NCBI GenBank assembly: GCA_037045185.1
Contig: JBAOHQ010000014.1
Span: forward strand, 62,001 to 126,000
Direction of reading: 5' to 3'
DNA length: 64,000 nt
Source of the DNA: JAKOUY01 sp037045185
Lineage (GTDB): Bacteria > Actinomycetota > Acidimicrobiia > Acidimicrobiales > Ilumatobacteraceae
The translations under genes and the position numbers were made by a program. Shown piece by piece: positions 17,309 through 26,277 of this stretch (position 1 is its first letter; every line of letters starts with the position of its first letter). Under the pieces are notes generated by a model. It had not been told where the DNA came from and searched no databases. It saw only the letters and a list, made by a program, of their open reading frames with translations.

Positions 17309-18150
17309 CCGATCATCGGCTGGTACGTGTCGAGCACCGCGAGGACCTCGTCACGGCCCGCCGACGGGATGCTGAAGACCGCGTGGGTGCAGCCCATCTC
17401 GCGGTAGTACTCGACCTTGCGCGGAGACGGAACCGAGCCGAACGGGATCACCGCCGGTGCGCCCTGGCGGCCAGCCGCGGCCCACGCCTCGTGCAGCGCC
17501 GGCATGGACTCACGGATCCCTCCACCGCCGATGGGCATCCACCCGTCGGCGAACTCGCTCACCGCGGCGAACATCTTCGGCCCGGGACTCCCGCCGATGA
17601 ACGTCGGGATCCGCGGCTGCTGGCGGGGCTTGGGCCACTGCCAGGCGGGGCCGAAGTCGACGAACTCGCCGTGGAACTCGGCCACCTCGTCGGCCCACAA
17701 CCGGTGTATGGCCAGGACGTGCTCACGCACCTGCGCCCGACGGGTGCCGTAGGCCACGCCGTGGTCGGCCATCTCCTCCACGTTCCACCCGTAGCCCACA
17801 CCGAACCGGGCCCGGCCACCGGAGATCACGTCGAGCGTGGCCAACGCCTTGGCGTGCTCGATCGGGTGGTGCTGCATCGCCAGTGAGATGCCTGTGCCGA
17901 CCAGCAGCCGCTTCGTCACCGCGGCGGCCGTGGTGAGGGCAACGATCGAGTCGAAGACACGCCGGTAGTGCTCGGGGAGCGGCTCCCCGAGCGGGAACGC
18001 CGTGGCGCGCGAGGTGGGGATGTGGCTGTGCTCGGGGAGGTAGAGGCTGGCGTAACCGCGGGCTTCCAGCTCGGTGGCCAGGTCGGTCACGCTGATCGTC
18101 GAGTCGGTGAAGAAGATCGTGACGCCGAAGTCCATGCTCCACATTGCCAT
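17305..18150 (-). CDS. LLM-class F420-dependent oxidoreductase
   Basis: The 281-residue protein has the family pattern LEARGYASLYLPEHSHIPTS, KRLLVGTGISLAMQHHPIEH and LDVISGGRARFGVGYGWNVEEM. ATG 18150, 18144 and 18135 are all possible starts; the shortest (MDFGVTIFF) fits the family best. The gene is divergent from an NAD-dependent epimerase 51 bp away. The stop codon is interleaved with that of the SnoaL-like gene (GCTAGC), leaving no room for a terminator between them. Confidence 0.82.
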   Translation of the reverse strand: MAMWSMDFGVTIFFTDSTISVTDLATELEARGYASLYLPEHSHIPTSRATAFPLGEPLPEHYRRVFDSIVALTTAAAVTKRLLVGTGISLAMQHHPIEHAKALATLDVISGGRARFGVGYGWNVEEMADHGVAYGTRRAQVREHVLAIHRLWADEVAEFHGEFVDFGPAWQWPKPRQQPRIPTFIGGSPGPKMFAAVSEFADGWMPIGGGGIRESMPALHEAWAAAGRQGAPAVIPFGSVPSPRKVEYYREMGCTHAVFSIPSAGRDEVLAVLDTYQPMIG

Positions 18151-18201
18151 GCCCGGGTTCCGCCGGGAGAACCGTCGGCCCGGGAGCGCGATGATCAGTG
18201 C

Positions 18202-19227
18202 ATGACTGATGGACCCGTCCTGATCACCGGCGCCACCGGCTTCATCGCCGGCCACTGCGTCGCCGAACTGCTGGCCAGCGGATACCCGGTGCGCGGCACG
18301 GTCCGCCACCTGCAGACGGCAGAGGTCGGTCACCTGCAACGCATCGCCGCCGAGACCGGGGGGAGCTTCGAGATCGTGGAGACCTCGCTGGACAGCGACG
18401 ACGGATGGGACGCGGCGATGGACGGGTGCCGCGCCGTGTGGCACGTGGCCGCGCCCGTACCGGCGTCGATCCCCAAGGACCCCCAGGAGCTGATCCGCCC
18501 GGCAGTGGACGGGACCGGCCGGGTGATGCGCGCCGCGGCCGCCAGCGGCACGGTGCGCCGGGTCGTGATGACCTCGTCCACCGATGCGGTGTGCGGCGGG
18601 CGCCACGATGCGTCGAGGGTGTGGACCGAGGACGACTGGGCCGACGAGCGCACGGCGGGGCCGTACCCGACCAGCAAGCTCCTGTCGGAGCGGGCGGCGA
18701 TCCGCCTCGCCGACGAGCACGGGCTCGAACTGGTGCGGATCAACCCGAGCCTGGTGCTTGGTCCGCTGTTGCACGCCGAGCAGCCCACCTCGCTGGAGTC
18801 GATCCGCAAGCTGATGGCCAGGGAACTCCCCGCGGTGCCGCACCTCGACTACCCGATCGTCGACGCTCGTGACGTGGCCGCCGCCCACCGCCTGGCGATG
18901 GAGCATCCCGACTCCGCCGGTCAGCGCTACATCATCGCCGGTGAGCACCGCTGGATGGGCGAGTTGGCGGCGATGCTGGCCGAGCGGTTCAACCCGCGCG
19001 GCTACCGCATCCCCACCCGCCGGCTCCCGTACGCGGCGATGTGGCTGATCGCCCGCTTCGACGGGACCATCCGCCTGGCCCTGAACTACGTCGGGCTGCG
19101 TCACGAGATGAGCACGGCCAAGGCCCGCACCGAGCTCGGCTGGTCACCTCGCCCGGTGACCGACACGGTCCTGGAGGCGGCCGAGAGCCTGGAACACTTC
19201 GGAGTGGTCAAGCCCACCCGCCGGTGA
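18202..19227 (+). CDS. NAD(P)-dependent epimerase/dehydratase (DFR/3-beta-HSD-like)
   Basis: The 341-residue extended SDR starts at ATG 18202. It has the Rossmann motif GATGFIAGHCVAELLASG, TSSTDAVCGG with the catalytic Thr/Ser region, and YPTSK with the active-site Tyr and Lys. The C-terminus AKARTELGWSPRPVTDTVLE is typical of dihydroflavonol-reductase-like enzymes, which include 3-beta-hydroxysteroid dehydrogenases. Reduction or oxidation of a ring hydroxyl is plausible in this setting; the substrate is not fixed by the sequence. Confidence 0.8.
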   Translation: MTDGPVLITGATGFIAGHCVAELLASGYPVRGTVRHLQTAEVGHLQRIAAETGGSFEIVETSLDSDDGWDAAMDGCRAVWHVAAPVPASIPKDPQELIRPAVDGTGRVMRAAAASGTVRRVVMTSSTDAVCGGRHDASRVWTEDDWADERTAGPYPTSKLLSERAAIRLADEHGLELVRINPSLVLGPLLHAEQPTSLESIRKLMARELPAVPHLDYPIVDARDVAAAHRLAMEHPDSAGQRYIIAGEHRWMGELAAMLAERFNPRGYRIPTRRLPYAAMWLIARFDGTIRLALNYVGLRHEMSTAKARTELGWSPRPVTDTVLEAAESLEHFGVVKPTRR

Positions 19228-19260
19228 GCAGCCCGACCGCGCCACCAGCGGCGGGGCCAA

Positions 19261-20190
19261 TCAGGACTTCAACAGGTCCGGCCGGTTGGCGGCCACCTGG
19301 CGGCGCAGACCGTCCCGCCACCCGACGGCACAACGGAACCCGGTGGCGTCGAGCTTGGCGTGGTCGCACACCACCGACGGGATGGCCGCGGCGGTGGGTT
19401 GGAACGTCGCCTGCAGGCCGGTGAGCTCGCCGTAGTACCCGCACCAATCCTCGATCGACACCACGTCGGGACCGCACCAGTTCACTGCGGTCGCCGGTGT
19501 CGAGGCCATCGACAGCAGGTAGGGCAGGCTGGCCACCTGGTCGTCGGCGTGGATCGGGTTGTAGCTGTTCGGCTGGTCCTCGTACACCTGGATCGCCATG
19601 CCGCGCTCCATCATCAACAGGTGGAACAGCATCCACCCGTAGGTGTCGCCGTAGGGGACGTTGAGCCGGGCGATCACGGTGGGCAGCCCCAGGCGCCGGC
19701 TGGTCAGCGACACGGTGGCCTCCGCGGCGATCTTGCTGATCGAGTAGGTGACCATCCCCATCGCCCGGTGGCTGTCACCGAGCGGGTCGGATTCGACCAA
19801 CGCGTCGTGGCCCTTGGGCTGATAGACCGCGGTGGACGAGCAATGCAGGAAGGCCGCCAGACGATCGCTGCGCGCCGCCGCCGCGTCCATCAGGTCGGCG
19901 ACACCTTCGGCGGTGGAGCGCATCGCCTCGGAGAACACGTTCGACTTGGACACCGCGAAGTGCAGGACGAGATCGAGATCGGACGGCACCTCATCGAAGC
20001 TGGACGTCTCGAAGTCGATGGCGATCGGGGTGACGCCGGCCGCCTCCAGCGGTGCCCGCTGGGCCGGGTTCTTGAAGCGGGCCGCGCCGTAGACCTCGTT
20101 GCCGGCGGCGGCGAGTTGGGTGGCCACCGGGCCGCCCACCCACCCGGTCACGCCGGTGACGAGGACCTTCTTGCCGCTGATCTGGTCCAT
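19261..20190 (-). CDS. NAD(P)-dependent extended SDR/epimerase-like protein
   Basis: The 309-residue protein has the nucleotide-binding VTGVTGWVGGPVATQLAAAG, LHCSSTAVYQPKG with the catalytic Ser, and YSISK with the Tyr and Lys. It is the last gene of a minus-strand run, 3 bp after the preceding stop. It is only distantly similar to the epimerase at 18202. A reductase or epimerase acting on a CoA ester or steroid ketone is possible, but I cannot name one. Confidence 0.75.
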   Translation of the reverse strand: MDQISGKKVLVTGVTGWVGGPVATQLAAAGNEVYGAARFKNPAQRAPLEAAGVTPIAIDFETSSFDEVPSDLDLVLHFAVSKSNVFSEAMRSTAEGVADLMDAAAARSDRLAAFLHCSSTAVYQPKGHDALVESDPLGDSHRAMGMVTYSISKIAAEATVSLTSRRLGLPTVIARLNVPYGDTYGWMLFHLLMMERGMAIQVYEDQPNSYNPIHADDQVASLPYLLSMASTPATAVNWCGPDVVSIEDWCGYYGELTGLQATFQPTAAAIPSVVCDHAKLDATGFRCAVGWRDGLRRQVAANRPDLLKS

Positions 20191-20193
20191 GGG

Positions 20194-20982
20194 CTACCTC
20201 AGTTCGTCGACGAATCGGTCGGTGCCGAACACCGTCTGCTGGAATGGCGCCGTCCATACGTGGCGGGCGAAGCCGCTGGCGTCGAGCTCGGCGCCAAAGC
20301 GCGCCCAGCCGCCGTCCCACCCATCGGCGGGGTCGTGGTCGACGAAGTGCAGCTGCAGGAAGCGCTTGCCGATGTTCGGGATGCGGACCACGTCGGCCGG
20401 AGCATCGGGCAGCAGCGGGATGGGCGAGTTGGTCGAGATCAGGTCGGGCGCCCAGGCCTCGCCGCGATGGGAGTCGGCCCACGTGGCGGTCCACGCGGAC
20501 AGCGCCTCCCAGTCGTTGTCGCCGGTGAACTCGCCCACGTTGACCACCAACCCCGGGTAACCGCGGTCCAGCGCCTGCTCGATCCGCGTCCCGTTGGGGT
20601 CGGCCTGCCACGAGCCGCGGTAGTCGTACAGCAGGGTATGGATGTGGTCGCGGGCGGTGAACATCCGACCCTCGCGGTGCAGGTTGTTGACCTGATCCAC
20701 GCTCCAACGGTTCCACTCGTCGTGCTTGCCGGCGATGACCCCGTAGATGGCCAGGTACGAGCCGATCGACCGGTCCGGCGTCATCGGCGACTCGGCCGGG
20801 TAGCGCAGGTCCTTGAGCCGCTTGGTGGCGACGAAACGATCGCCGCAGAAGTTCCACTCGGCGACCATGCATCCGGAATAGAAGTGGTCGCGCTCGTACC
20901 ACCGGTTGTACTCCAGTTCGTGGCCGGTGTGCGGCTCGACCATCGTGAACAGCACCGTGCCCAGGGCGATGGGAGGGATCAT
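20194..20982 (-). CDS. Conserved hypothetical, EthD/dimeric alpha-beta barrel-like
   Basis: The 262-residue protein starts at ATG 20982. The N-terminus (VLFTMVEPHTGHELEYNRWY, then ERDHFYSGCM) has the layout of EthD or other dimeric ferredoxin-like barrel proteins, which often bear a Tyr-x-x-Trp-Tyr segment. A second half (LVVNVGEFTGDNDWEALSAW, then RFLQLHFVDHDPADGWD) looks like a repeat of the same fold. No cofactor motif is seen. It lies between SDR genes on the same strand, which suggests a role in the same pathway. Confidence 0.55.
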   Translation of the reverse strand: MIPPIALGTVLFTMVEPHTGHELEYNRWYERDHFYSGCMVAEWNFCGDRFVATKRLKDLRYPAESPMTPDRSIGSYLAIYGVIAGKHDEWNRWSVDQVNNLHREGRMFTARDHIHTLLYDYRGSWQADPNGTRIEQALDRGYPGLVVNVGEFTGDNDWEALSAWTATWADSHRGEAWAPDLISTNSPIPLLPDAPADVVRIPNIGKRFLQLHFVDHDPADGWDGGWARFGAELDASGFARHVWTAPFQQTVFGTDRFVDELR

Positions 20983-21026
20983 GGCGGCGACGGTAGTGGG
21001 CCGGCGCCAACCGGCCTCAGCCGGGG

Positions 21027-21806
21027 CTACAGGCCGAGGAACGAGCCGCCGTCGCACACCACGGTCTGGCCGGTCACGTAGGCCGCGTCGTCGCTGGCCA
21101 GGAACAGAGCCACCGAGCCGATATCAGCGGTGATGTCACCCATCCGCCCGAGCGGGGTGCGTGCCTCCATCGCTGCCTGCAACGCCGGGTTGGCCACGAA
21201 GGCGCGCAGCAGTGCCGGACTGGCGGCGACCGGGGCGATGCAGTTGACGGTGATCCCGACGGGACCCCACTCGCGCGCCAGGCTCTTGGCCAGTGCCCGC
21301 TGGGCGGCCTTGGCGGGCGAGTACAGCGGCATGTTGGCGCTGCCCTCCACCCCGCTCGGCGAGGTGATCAGGATCAACCGCCCGTGCCCCGCCGCTGCGG
21401 CCAGCGCGGCAGAGGCCTCCTGGGCGCAGTACAGGCTCCCCCACACCGCGGTTCGGCTCATCGGCGTCCAGTAGCGATCGAGGTCGCAGTTCTCCAGGCG
21501 GTGCCGGCCGTTGCTGGTGAAGGCGTTGTGCACCATCACCTGCAAGGACCCGAACCGCTCGATCGTTGCGGCGACACAGCCAGCCACGCTGGCCCGGTCG
21601 GTCACGTCCGTCTCGATGCACACCGCCGCGCCGCCCTCGGCGGTGATGCTGTCGACCACGGGCTGACCGGTCTCGGCCCGGCGGGCTGCCACCACCACGT
21701 TGGCACCCGCCTGGGCCAGCCGGCGGGCGATTCCCTCGCCCACACCTTGCCCCGCTCCGGTCACCACGGTAGTGCGTCCGGCCAGGCGGCGGTCGGCTAC
21801 ATCCAC
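21027..21806 (-). CDS. SDR family oxidoreductase
   Basis: The 259-residue classical SDR has TGAGQGVGEGIARRL for cofactor binding, NAFTSNG in place of the usual NNAG, ITSPSGVEG with the catalytic Ser, and YSPAK with the Tyr and Lys. The C-terminal VTGQTVVCDGGSFLGL is canonical. Its start overlaps by 10 bp the stop of a shorter SDR-like gene that lacks the active site, so the two may form a heteromer. It is probably a hydroxyacyl-CoA or hydroxysteroid dehydrogenase. Confidence 0.83.
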   Translation of the reverse strand: MDVADRRLAGRTTVVTGAGQGVGEGIARRLAQAGANVVVAARRAETGQPVVDSITAEGGAAVCIETDVTDRASVAGCVAATIERFGSLQVMVHNAFTSNGRHRLENCDLDRYWTPMSRTAVWGSLYCAQEASAALAAAAGHGRLILITSPSGVEGSANMPLYSPAKAAQRALAKSLAREWGPVGITVNCIAPVAASPALLRAFVANPALQAAMEARTPLGRMGDITADIGSVALFLASDDAAYVTGQTVVCDGGSFLGL

Positions 21807-22261
21807 AGCCCACCGTCCACCACGATCGTCTGGCCCGTCACCGACGCCGATGCCTCACTGGTCAGGAAGGCGATCACATCGTCGGGATCGGCGCGTTCGA
21901 GCGCCGACGGGGCCAGCGAGACCGGCCCGGCGACCTGCGCGTCGGCCAGGATCGTTGCCGGATCGACCGCCACGGCATTGACCGTAACGCCCAGCGCTCC
22001 CCACTGCCGGGCCGCGCTCTTCACCAGCACGCGGACGGCCTCGGCGGCCATCGCCGTGTGGGCGTAGTGGTTCCCACCCGACATCGCGGTGGTGGGCACG
22101 ACCACGACGATGCGCGTCGCGCCCTCGGCTACGGCGCGCTGCATGGCCAGCACGGTGTCCTGCATCGGCCGCTCGAACGCGGCCTCGAAGCGCTCGTCGG
22201 TGATGTCGGCGAAGGCGCACGGCTGGGCGTCGAACGCCGGCCGGATCACCACCCCGCTCAT
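21797..22261 (-). CDS. Short, catalytically degenerate SDR-like protein
   Basis: The 154-residue protein has the C-terminal half of an SDR (SAARQWGALGVTVNAVAVDP, then VTGQTIVVDGG) but no GxxxGxG Rossmann motif at the N-terminus. Tyr66 is kept, but the Lys four positions later is Ala70 (YAHTA), and the Ser site reads VPTTA. It therefore cannot work as a classical SDR alone. The start ATG 22261 is the only one that excludes the upstream repeat. It overlaps the full-length SDR at 21027-21806, suggesting a structural or regulatory partner. Confidence 0.65.
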   Translation of the reverse strand: MSGVVIRPAFDAQPCAFADITDERFEAAFERPMQDTVLAMQRAVAEGATRIVVVVPTTAMSGGNHYAHTAMAAEAVRVLVKSAARQWGALGVTVNAVAVDPATILADAQVAGPVSLAPSALERADPDDVIAFLTSEASASVTGQTIVVDGGLWM

Positions 22262-22276
22262 CGCCCCCCGCTCCCC

Positions 22277-22394
22277 GCATGGGCGCGATTCCCTCGGATA
22301 TGTGAAGTTGTCGCGCCCATGCACGGCAGGGAGGCGCAGCGCCGGCTTGCATGGGCGCGATTCCCTCGGATATGTGAAGTTGTCGCGCCCATGC
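22277..22394. repeat. REP-like 46-bp element, two identical copies (R1, R2)
   Basis: Identical 46-mers lie at 22277-22322 and 22349-22394. Each is bounded by 12-bp inverted ends, GCATGGGCGCGA and TCGCGCCCATGC. They are separated by 26 bp of unrelated sequence. They sit between the stop of the gene at 22419 and the start of the short SDR, inside a minus-strand run. Related copies lie at 59278-59445 and 60462-60569. Confidence 0.85.
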
Positions 22395-22418
22395 GGGTGA
22401 GGGCGGGGGAGGGGGCGT

Positions 22419-23528
22419 TCACGGGGCGACGGAGAACAGGTCGGTGAAGCCGCTCGGGTCGTGGCGGCCGATGGTGCCGTGCTCGAAGATGCCGTACCCC
22501 ACCCGATCGCCGATGCGCGCCCGGGCGACGTGGTCGATCACACCCCACGGGATGCGCCCGGCGACGGCCGGATCGGTGAGGTCGTAGGTGGCGTGATCCA
22601 CCCAGCCGCGGCCGCGCCACTGGCCATGGCCCCAGTCGGGGTCACCGCCGTACCCGCAGCCGATGTGCAGCGGCATCGACCCGAGCACCTCGATCTCCAT
22701 CGTGATCGGCGCCCCGTTGCGCTCGCTGAGATGCACGGTGGCCCCACGCGGCAGGCGCGTGCCCGACACGTAGTCCACGTGGATGCGTGGCCAACCGAGT
22801 TGTTCGACGGGCTTGCCCGCCGCCGCCGGCCACAGGCGCACCGCGTCGTTCAGCGTGCGGAACCCGCTGGGGTCCTCCTGGAGGATGGCGATGGTGGCGA
22901 AGTCGGCGAAACGCATCGGGATCCAGAACCAGTGCAGCTTGGGTTCGATCTCGGCGGCGTAGCGGCCCGGCGGCACCGCCTCACCAACGGGGCGGATGCC
23001 CCACGAGCGGTCACGTGTCCCGGTCCAGTCCTGCGAATCCAGCGCCCACGTCCGCCCGGCGCCGGACACGGCGCCCTCCCAGGTGCCGATACCGAGGAAC
23101 CGGCTGGCCTCGAGGATCTGCTTGGTGGCCGTGCGCATCGTGTGGTACGCCTCGTCGTGGACGGGCACCGCGGCGGTCCAGGTGGCGTCCATCCCGACGA
23201 CGTCGTCGTCGACCACCACACGCACCCGCTGCAGCGGCTCGATCACCTCGATGCGGACCGGCCCGACCTCCATCCGCATCCGGTCGTCACTCATTGCGTC
23301 GCTGGCCCGCACCACGTGGTGCACGGAACCGACACGCAAGCAGGCATAGGCATCCATCACCCCGAGGTTCGGGTACACCCCGAACCCGGCGATCAGCTGC
23401 ATGTCCTGGTGACCGTGGGGGATCACATGGAAGATGTTGCGGTCGTAGAAGTCCCGGTCGCTGGTCCCCACGTAGGCCATCGACAGCGGGGTCTGGTGGA
23501 TCGGGTACTCGTCGAGTGGATGAGCCAT
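22419..23528 (-). CDS. Conserved hypothetical protein, possible AttH/lipocalin-like beta protein
   Basis: The 369-residue protein starts at ATG 23528 with AAAGGA upstream. It is rich in beta-strand patterns, Trp and His (MAHPLDEYPIHQTPLSMAYV, HVIPHGHQDMQLIAGFG, KLHWFWIPMRFADFATI). It has no signal peptide and no motif I can tie to a reaction. Large all-beta proteins of this length occur beside CaiB and SDR genes in actinobacterial steroid clusters and are often called hypothetical. It lies just downstream of the racemase gene, so both are probably on one transcript. Confidence 0.6.
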   Translation of the reverse strand: MAHPLDEYPIHQTPLSMAYVGTSDRDFYDRNIFHVIPHGHQDMQLIAGFGVYPNLGVMDAYACLRVGSVHHVVRASDAMSDDRMRMEVGPVRIEVIEPLQRVRVVVDDDVVGMDATWTAAVPVHDEAYHTMRTATKQILEASRFLGIGTWEGAVSGAGRTWALDSQDWTGTRDRSWGIRPVGEAVPPGRYAAEIEPKLHWFWIPMRFADFATIAILQEDPSGFRTLNDAVRLWPAAAGKPVEQLGWPRIHVDYVSGTRLPRGATVHLSERNGAPITMEIEVLGSMPLHIGCGYGGDPDWGHGQWRGRGWVDHATYDLTDPAVAGRIPWGVIDHVARARIGDRVGYGIFEHGTIGRHDPSGFTDLFSVAP

Positions 23529-23538
23529 AGTGGTCCTT

Positions 23539-24632
23539 TCAGCTGGTCCAGTCGGCCAACACGTCGGTGATCGAGTGCTGACCGGGGTGGCACGGGTCGT
23601 TGGCGGTGGCCGGGGTTCGTGACAGCCGTGGCGCGGGCGCGGCCTGGGTGGTGCCGTGGATGTCGACACCGATCCCCCGCGTTCGCGGTGTGCGGGTGGG
23701 TCAGCATCTCCGGGACGCTGAGCACCGGGGCGAAGCAACTATCGGTCCCTTCCAGCAGTTCACACCACTCGTCGCGGGTCCGGGCGCGGAACACCTCGGC
23801 GAGACGGTCCTTCTCGGCCGCCCACCCGTCGGTCTCCCACCCGTCCGGCTCGGCCAGCCCGAGGCGCCGGTACAGCTCGGCATGGAACTGTGGCTCGATG
23901 GCCCCGATCGAGATCCACTTGCGGTCGGCGGTCTCGTACACGTTGTAGAACGGCGCCCCGCCGTCGAGGTGGTTCGTGCCCCGCGGTCCCCAGAAGCCGG
24001 TGGTCTTGGCCATGAACATCGGACCGAGGATCGCCGCCACACCGTCGATCATCGCCGCGTCGATGACCTGACCGAGCCCGCTGCGCTCACGCTCGTAGGC
24101 CGCGCAGACGATGCCGAACACCAGCATCATCCCCCCGCCGGCGAAGTCGCCGAGCAGGTTCACGGGGAACACCGGCGCCTGGCCGGCCGGGCCGATCATC
24201 TCCAGCGCCCCGCCGAGGGCGATGTAGTTGATGTCGTGCCCGGCAGCCGAGGCCAGCGGCCCGTCCTGGCCGAATCCGGTCATCCGGGCGTAGATCAGCC
24301 GCCGGTTGGACCGCGCACAGCACCTCGGGGCCGAGCCCGAGGCGCTCGCAGGCCCCCGGCCGATAGGGGTCGACGAACACGTCGGCCGCGTCGGCGAGCC
24401 GGCGGACGGCGACCCTCCCCTCGTCGGTCTTCACGTCGGCCACCACGCTGCGCTTGCCACGCATCATCGGGCTCACCGCCGCACGGTCCGGCGCCGGCGG
24501 GGCGAAGCGCTCCACGCAGACCACGTCGCAGCCGAAGTCGGCCAGGATCGTGGTGGCGTACGGGGCCGGGCCCTGGCCCACCATCTCCACGACCCGCAGC
24601 CCGGCCAGCGGACCGGTGAACGGTCGGCTCAC
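23539..24632 (-). pseudogene. mcr: Alpha-methylacyl-CoA racemase (Mcr/AMACR-like), two frameshifts
   Basis: The protein continues across three frames. Segment one (MSRPFTGPLAGLRVVEMVGQ to EVLCA) joins segment two (NRRLIYARMTGFGQDGPLAS) if one base is dropped near 24308-24312. Segment two joins the true C-terminus if one C is dropped from the C5 run at 23674-23678. The restored length is about 363 residues, normal for the family. Catalytic His132 (GHDINYI) and Asp162 (NLLGDFAGGG) have the same 30-residue spacing as in mycobacterial Mcr. The enzyme interconverts 2-methyl stereoisomers before side-chain beta-oxidation. Confidence 0.8.
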
Positions 24633-26212
24633 GCGATCTCCTCGCCCGTGGCCACCCGCTTGGCCCAGCGGTAGTCGAGCTTGCCCGACGGTGAGCGAAG
24701 CACCGTACCCACGACGACGAGGTCACGGGGGATCTTGTACCCGGCGATGTGCCGGCGGCAGTGAGCCTGGACGCTGTCGAGCGACGGCACGGCGCCCGCC
24801 ACCGGGGCGATCACCGCGACGACCCGCTCGCCCCAGCGATCGTCCGGCACCCCAACGACGACGGCGTCGTAGACCGCCGCGTGGGACTTGAGCGCGTTCT
24901 CGACCTCCTCGGGGAAGATCTTCTCGCCACCGGAGTTGATGCAGACCGAGCCGCGCCCGAGCAGGGTGATCGAGCCGTCGGACTCCACGGTGGCGTGGTC
25001 GCCAGGGATCACGTAGCGGGTGCCGTCGGCCGCGGTGACGAACACCTGGGCCGTCTTCACCGGATCGTTCAGGTACCCCACCGGGATGTTGCCCCGCCGG
25101 GCGAGGCGACCGACGACACCGGCGCCGGGCGCCACGGGACGCAGATCGTCGTCGAGCACGAGTGACTGCGGGGCGGCCGTCACGGTGGGCCCACCCTTCA
25201 TCACCGTGCCCTTGGTGATCAGGGTGAACCCGTTGGCCCCGCCCTCGCTGGAGCCCACCGAGTCACTGATCAGCAGGTTCGGGAAGAGGTCGAAGAAGCG
25301 GTCCTTGGCGTGCTGGGAGAACAGCACCGCGCTGGACCCCACCATGAACAGCGACGAGGTGTCCGGGGTGCGCCCGGCGGCGACCTCAGCCTCGTAGGCG
25401 TCGAGCAGCGGCCGAGCCATGGCATCACCCGTGATGAACAGGCTGTTGACGTGCTCGCCGGCAACGGTGCGCCACACCTCGGCGGCGTCGAACCTGGCGC
25501 GCAGGACCATCGCCCCGCCGATGAAGGCCTGGCCCATCACGTTCCACTGCGTGGCGCCGTGCATCAACGGCGGCAGCGGGAAGCTCACCATCCGGAACCC
25601 GCTGTTGCCCTTGGCGACGAACCCACCCGGCTCGTCGAGCACCTCACCGGTGCGGATGTCCACCCCGCCGCCAAGCGCCATGACGACGTCTCGGTGCCGC
25701 CACACCACGCCCTTGGGCATTCCTGTGGTGCCGCCGGTGAACAGGATGTAGTGGTCGTCATTGGACCGTGCGGCGAAGTCCCGGCGGTCGAGCTGCCCGT
25801 CGAGAGCCGCCTCGTAGGCCGGTCCGATCACCAGTTGGGGCACGTCCGGGGCCACGCCGGCGGCACGCGCCGCGAACTCGGGCTCGACGATCAGGTAGGT
25901 GAGGTCCGCCTGGTCGAACAGGTAGCGCAGTTCGTCGTCGACGTAGCGGTAGTTGATGTTGATCCACACGGCGCGCAGTTTGAACACCGCCCACAACGCC
26001 TCCACCCACTCCACCCGGTTGTAGGCGTAGATGCCCACCCGGTCGCCGGGCACCACACCGTGGGCGGCGAGGTGGTGGGCCAGGCGGTTGGCGCGACGCT
26101 CCATCTCAGCGTACGTCCGCCGTGCCCGCTCGTCGGCGACGTACGGACGGTCGGGCCACTCGTCGACGGCCTGTTCGAACAGGTCGGCGATGTTGAACGT
26201 TGGCGCTGCCAC
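24629..26212 (-). CDS. fadD19: FadD19-like acyl-CoA ligase
   Basis: The 527-residue AMP-forming ligase starts at GTG 26212 (MAAPTFNIADLFEQAVDEWP). The P-loop is LFTGGTTGMPKG, followed later by DSVGSSEGGANGF. The hinge and C-domain contain GRGSVCINSGGEKIFPEEVE and end near SPSGKLDYRWAK. It resembles mycobacterial FadD19, which activates the C26 acid of the steroid side chain. The divergent neighbour is an EchA19-like crotonase, the same arrangement as Rv3515c/Rv3516. It overlaps the racemase start by 4 bp. Confidence 0.82.
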   Translation of the reverse strand: MAAPTFNIADLFEQAVDEWPDRPYVADERARRTYAEMERRANRLAHHLAAHGVVPGDRVGIYAYNRVEWVEALWAVFKLRAVWININYRYVDDELRYLFDQADLTYLIVEPEFAARAAGVAPDVPQLVIGPAYEAALDGQLDRRDFAARSNDDHYILFTGGTTGMPKGVVWRHRDVVMALGGGVDIRTGEVLDEPGGFVAKGNSGFRMVSFPLPPLMHGATQWNVMGQAFIGGAMVLRARFDAAEVWRTVAGEHVNSLFITGDAMARPLLDAYEAEVAAGRTPDTSSLFMVGSSAVLFSQHAKDRFFDLFPNLLISDSVGSSEGGANGFTLITKGTVMKGGPTVTAAPQSLVLDDDLRPVAPGAGVVGRLARRGNIPVGYLNDPVKTAQVFVTAADGTRYVIPGDHATVESDGSITLLGRGSVCINSGGEKIFPEEVENALKSHAAVYDAVVVGVPDDRWGERVVAVIAPVAGAVPSLDSVQAHCRRHIAGYKIPRDLVVVGTVLRSPSGKLDYRWAKRVATGEEIA

Positions 26213-26277
26213 CGACTCATTACAGCAGCTACGCCCGCTGCGCGGCGGAATCGAGCGCGGCACGTATGGTCACACCG

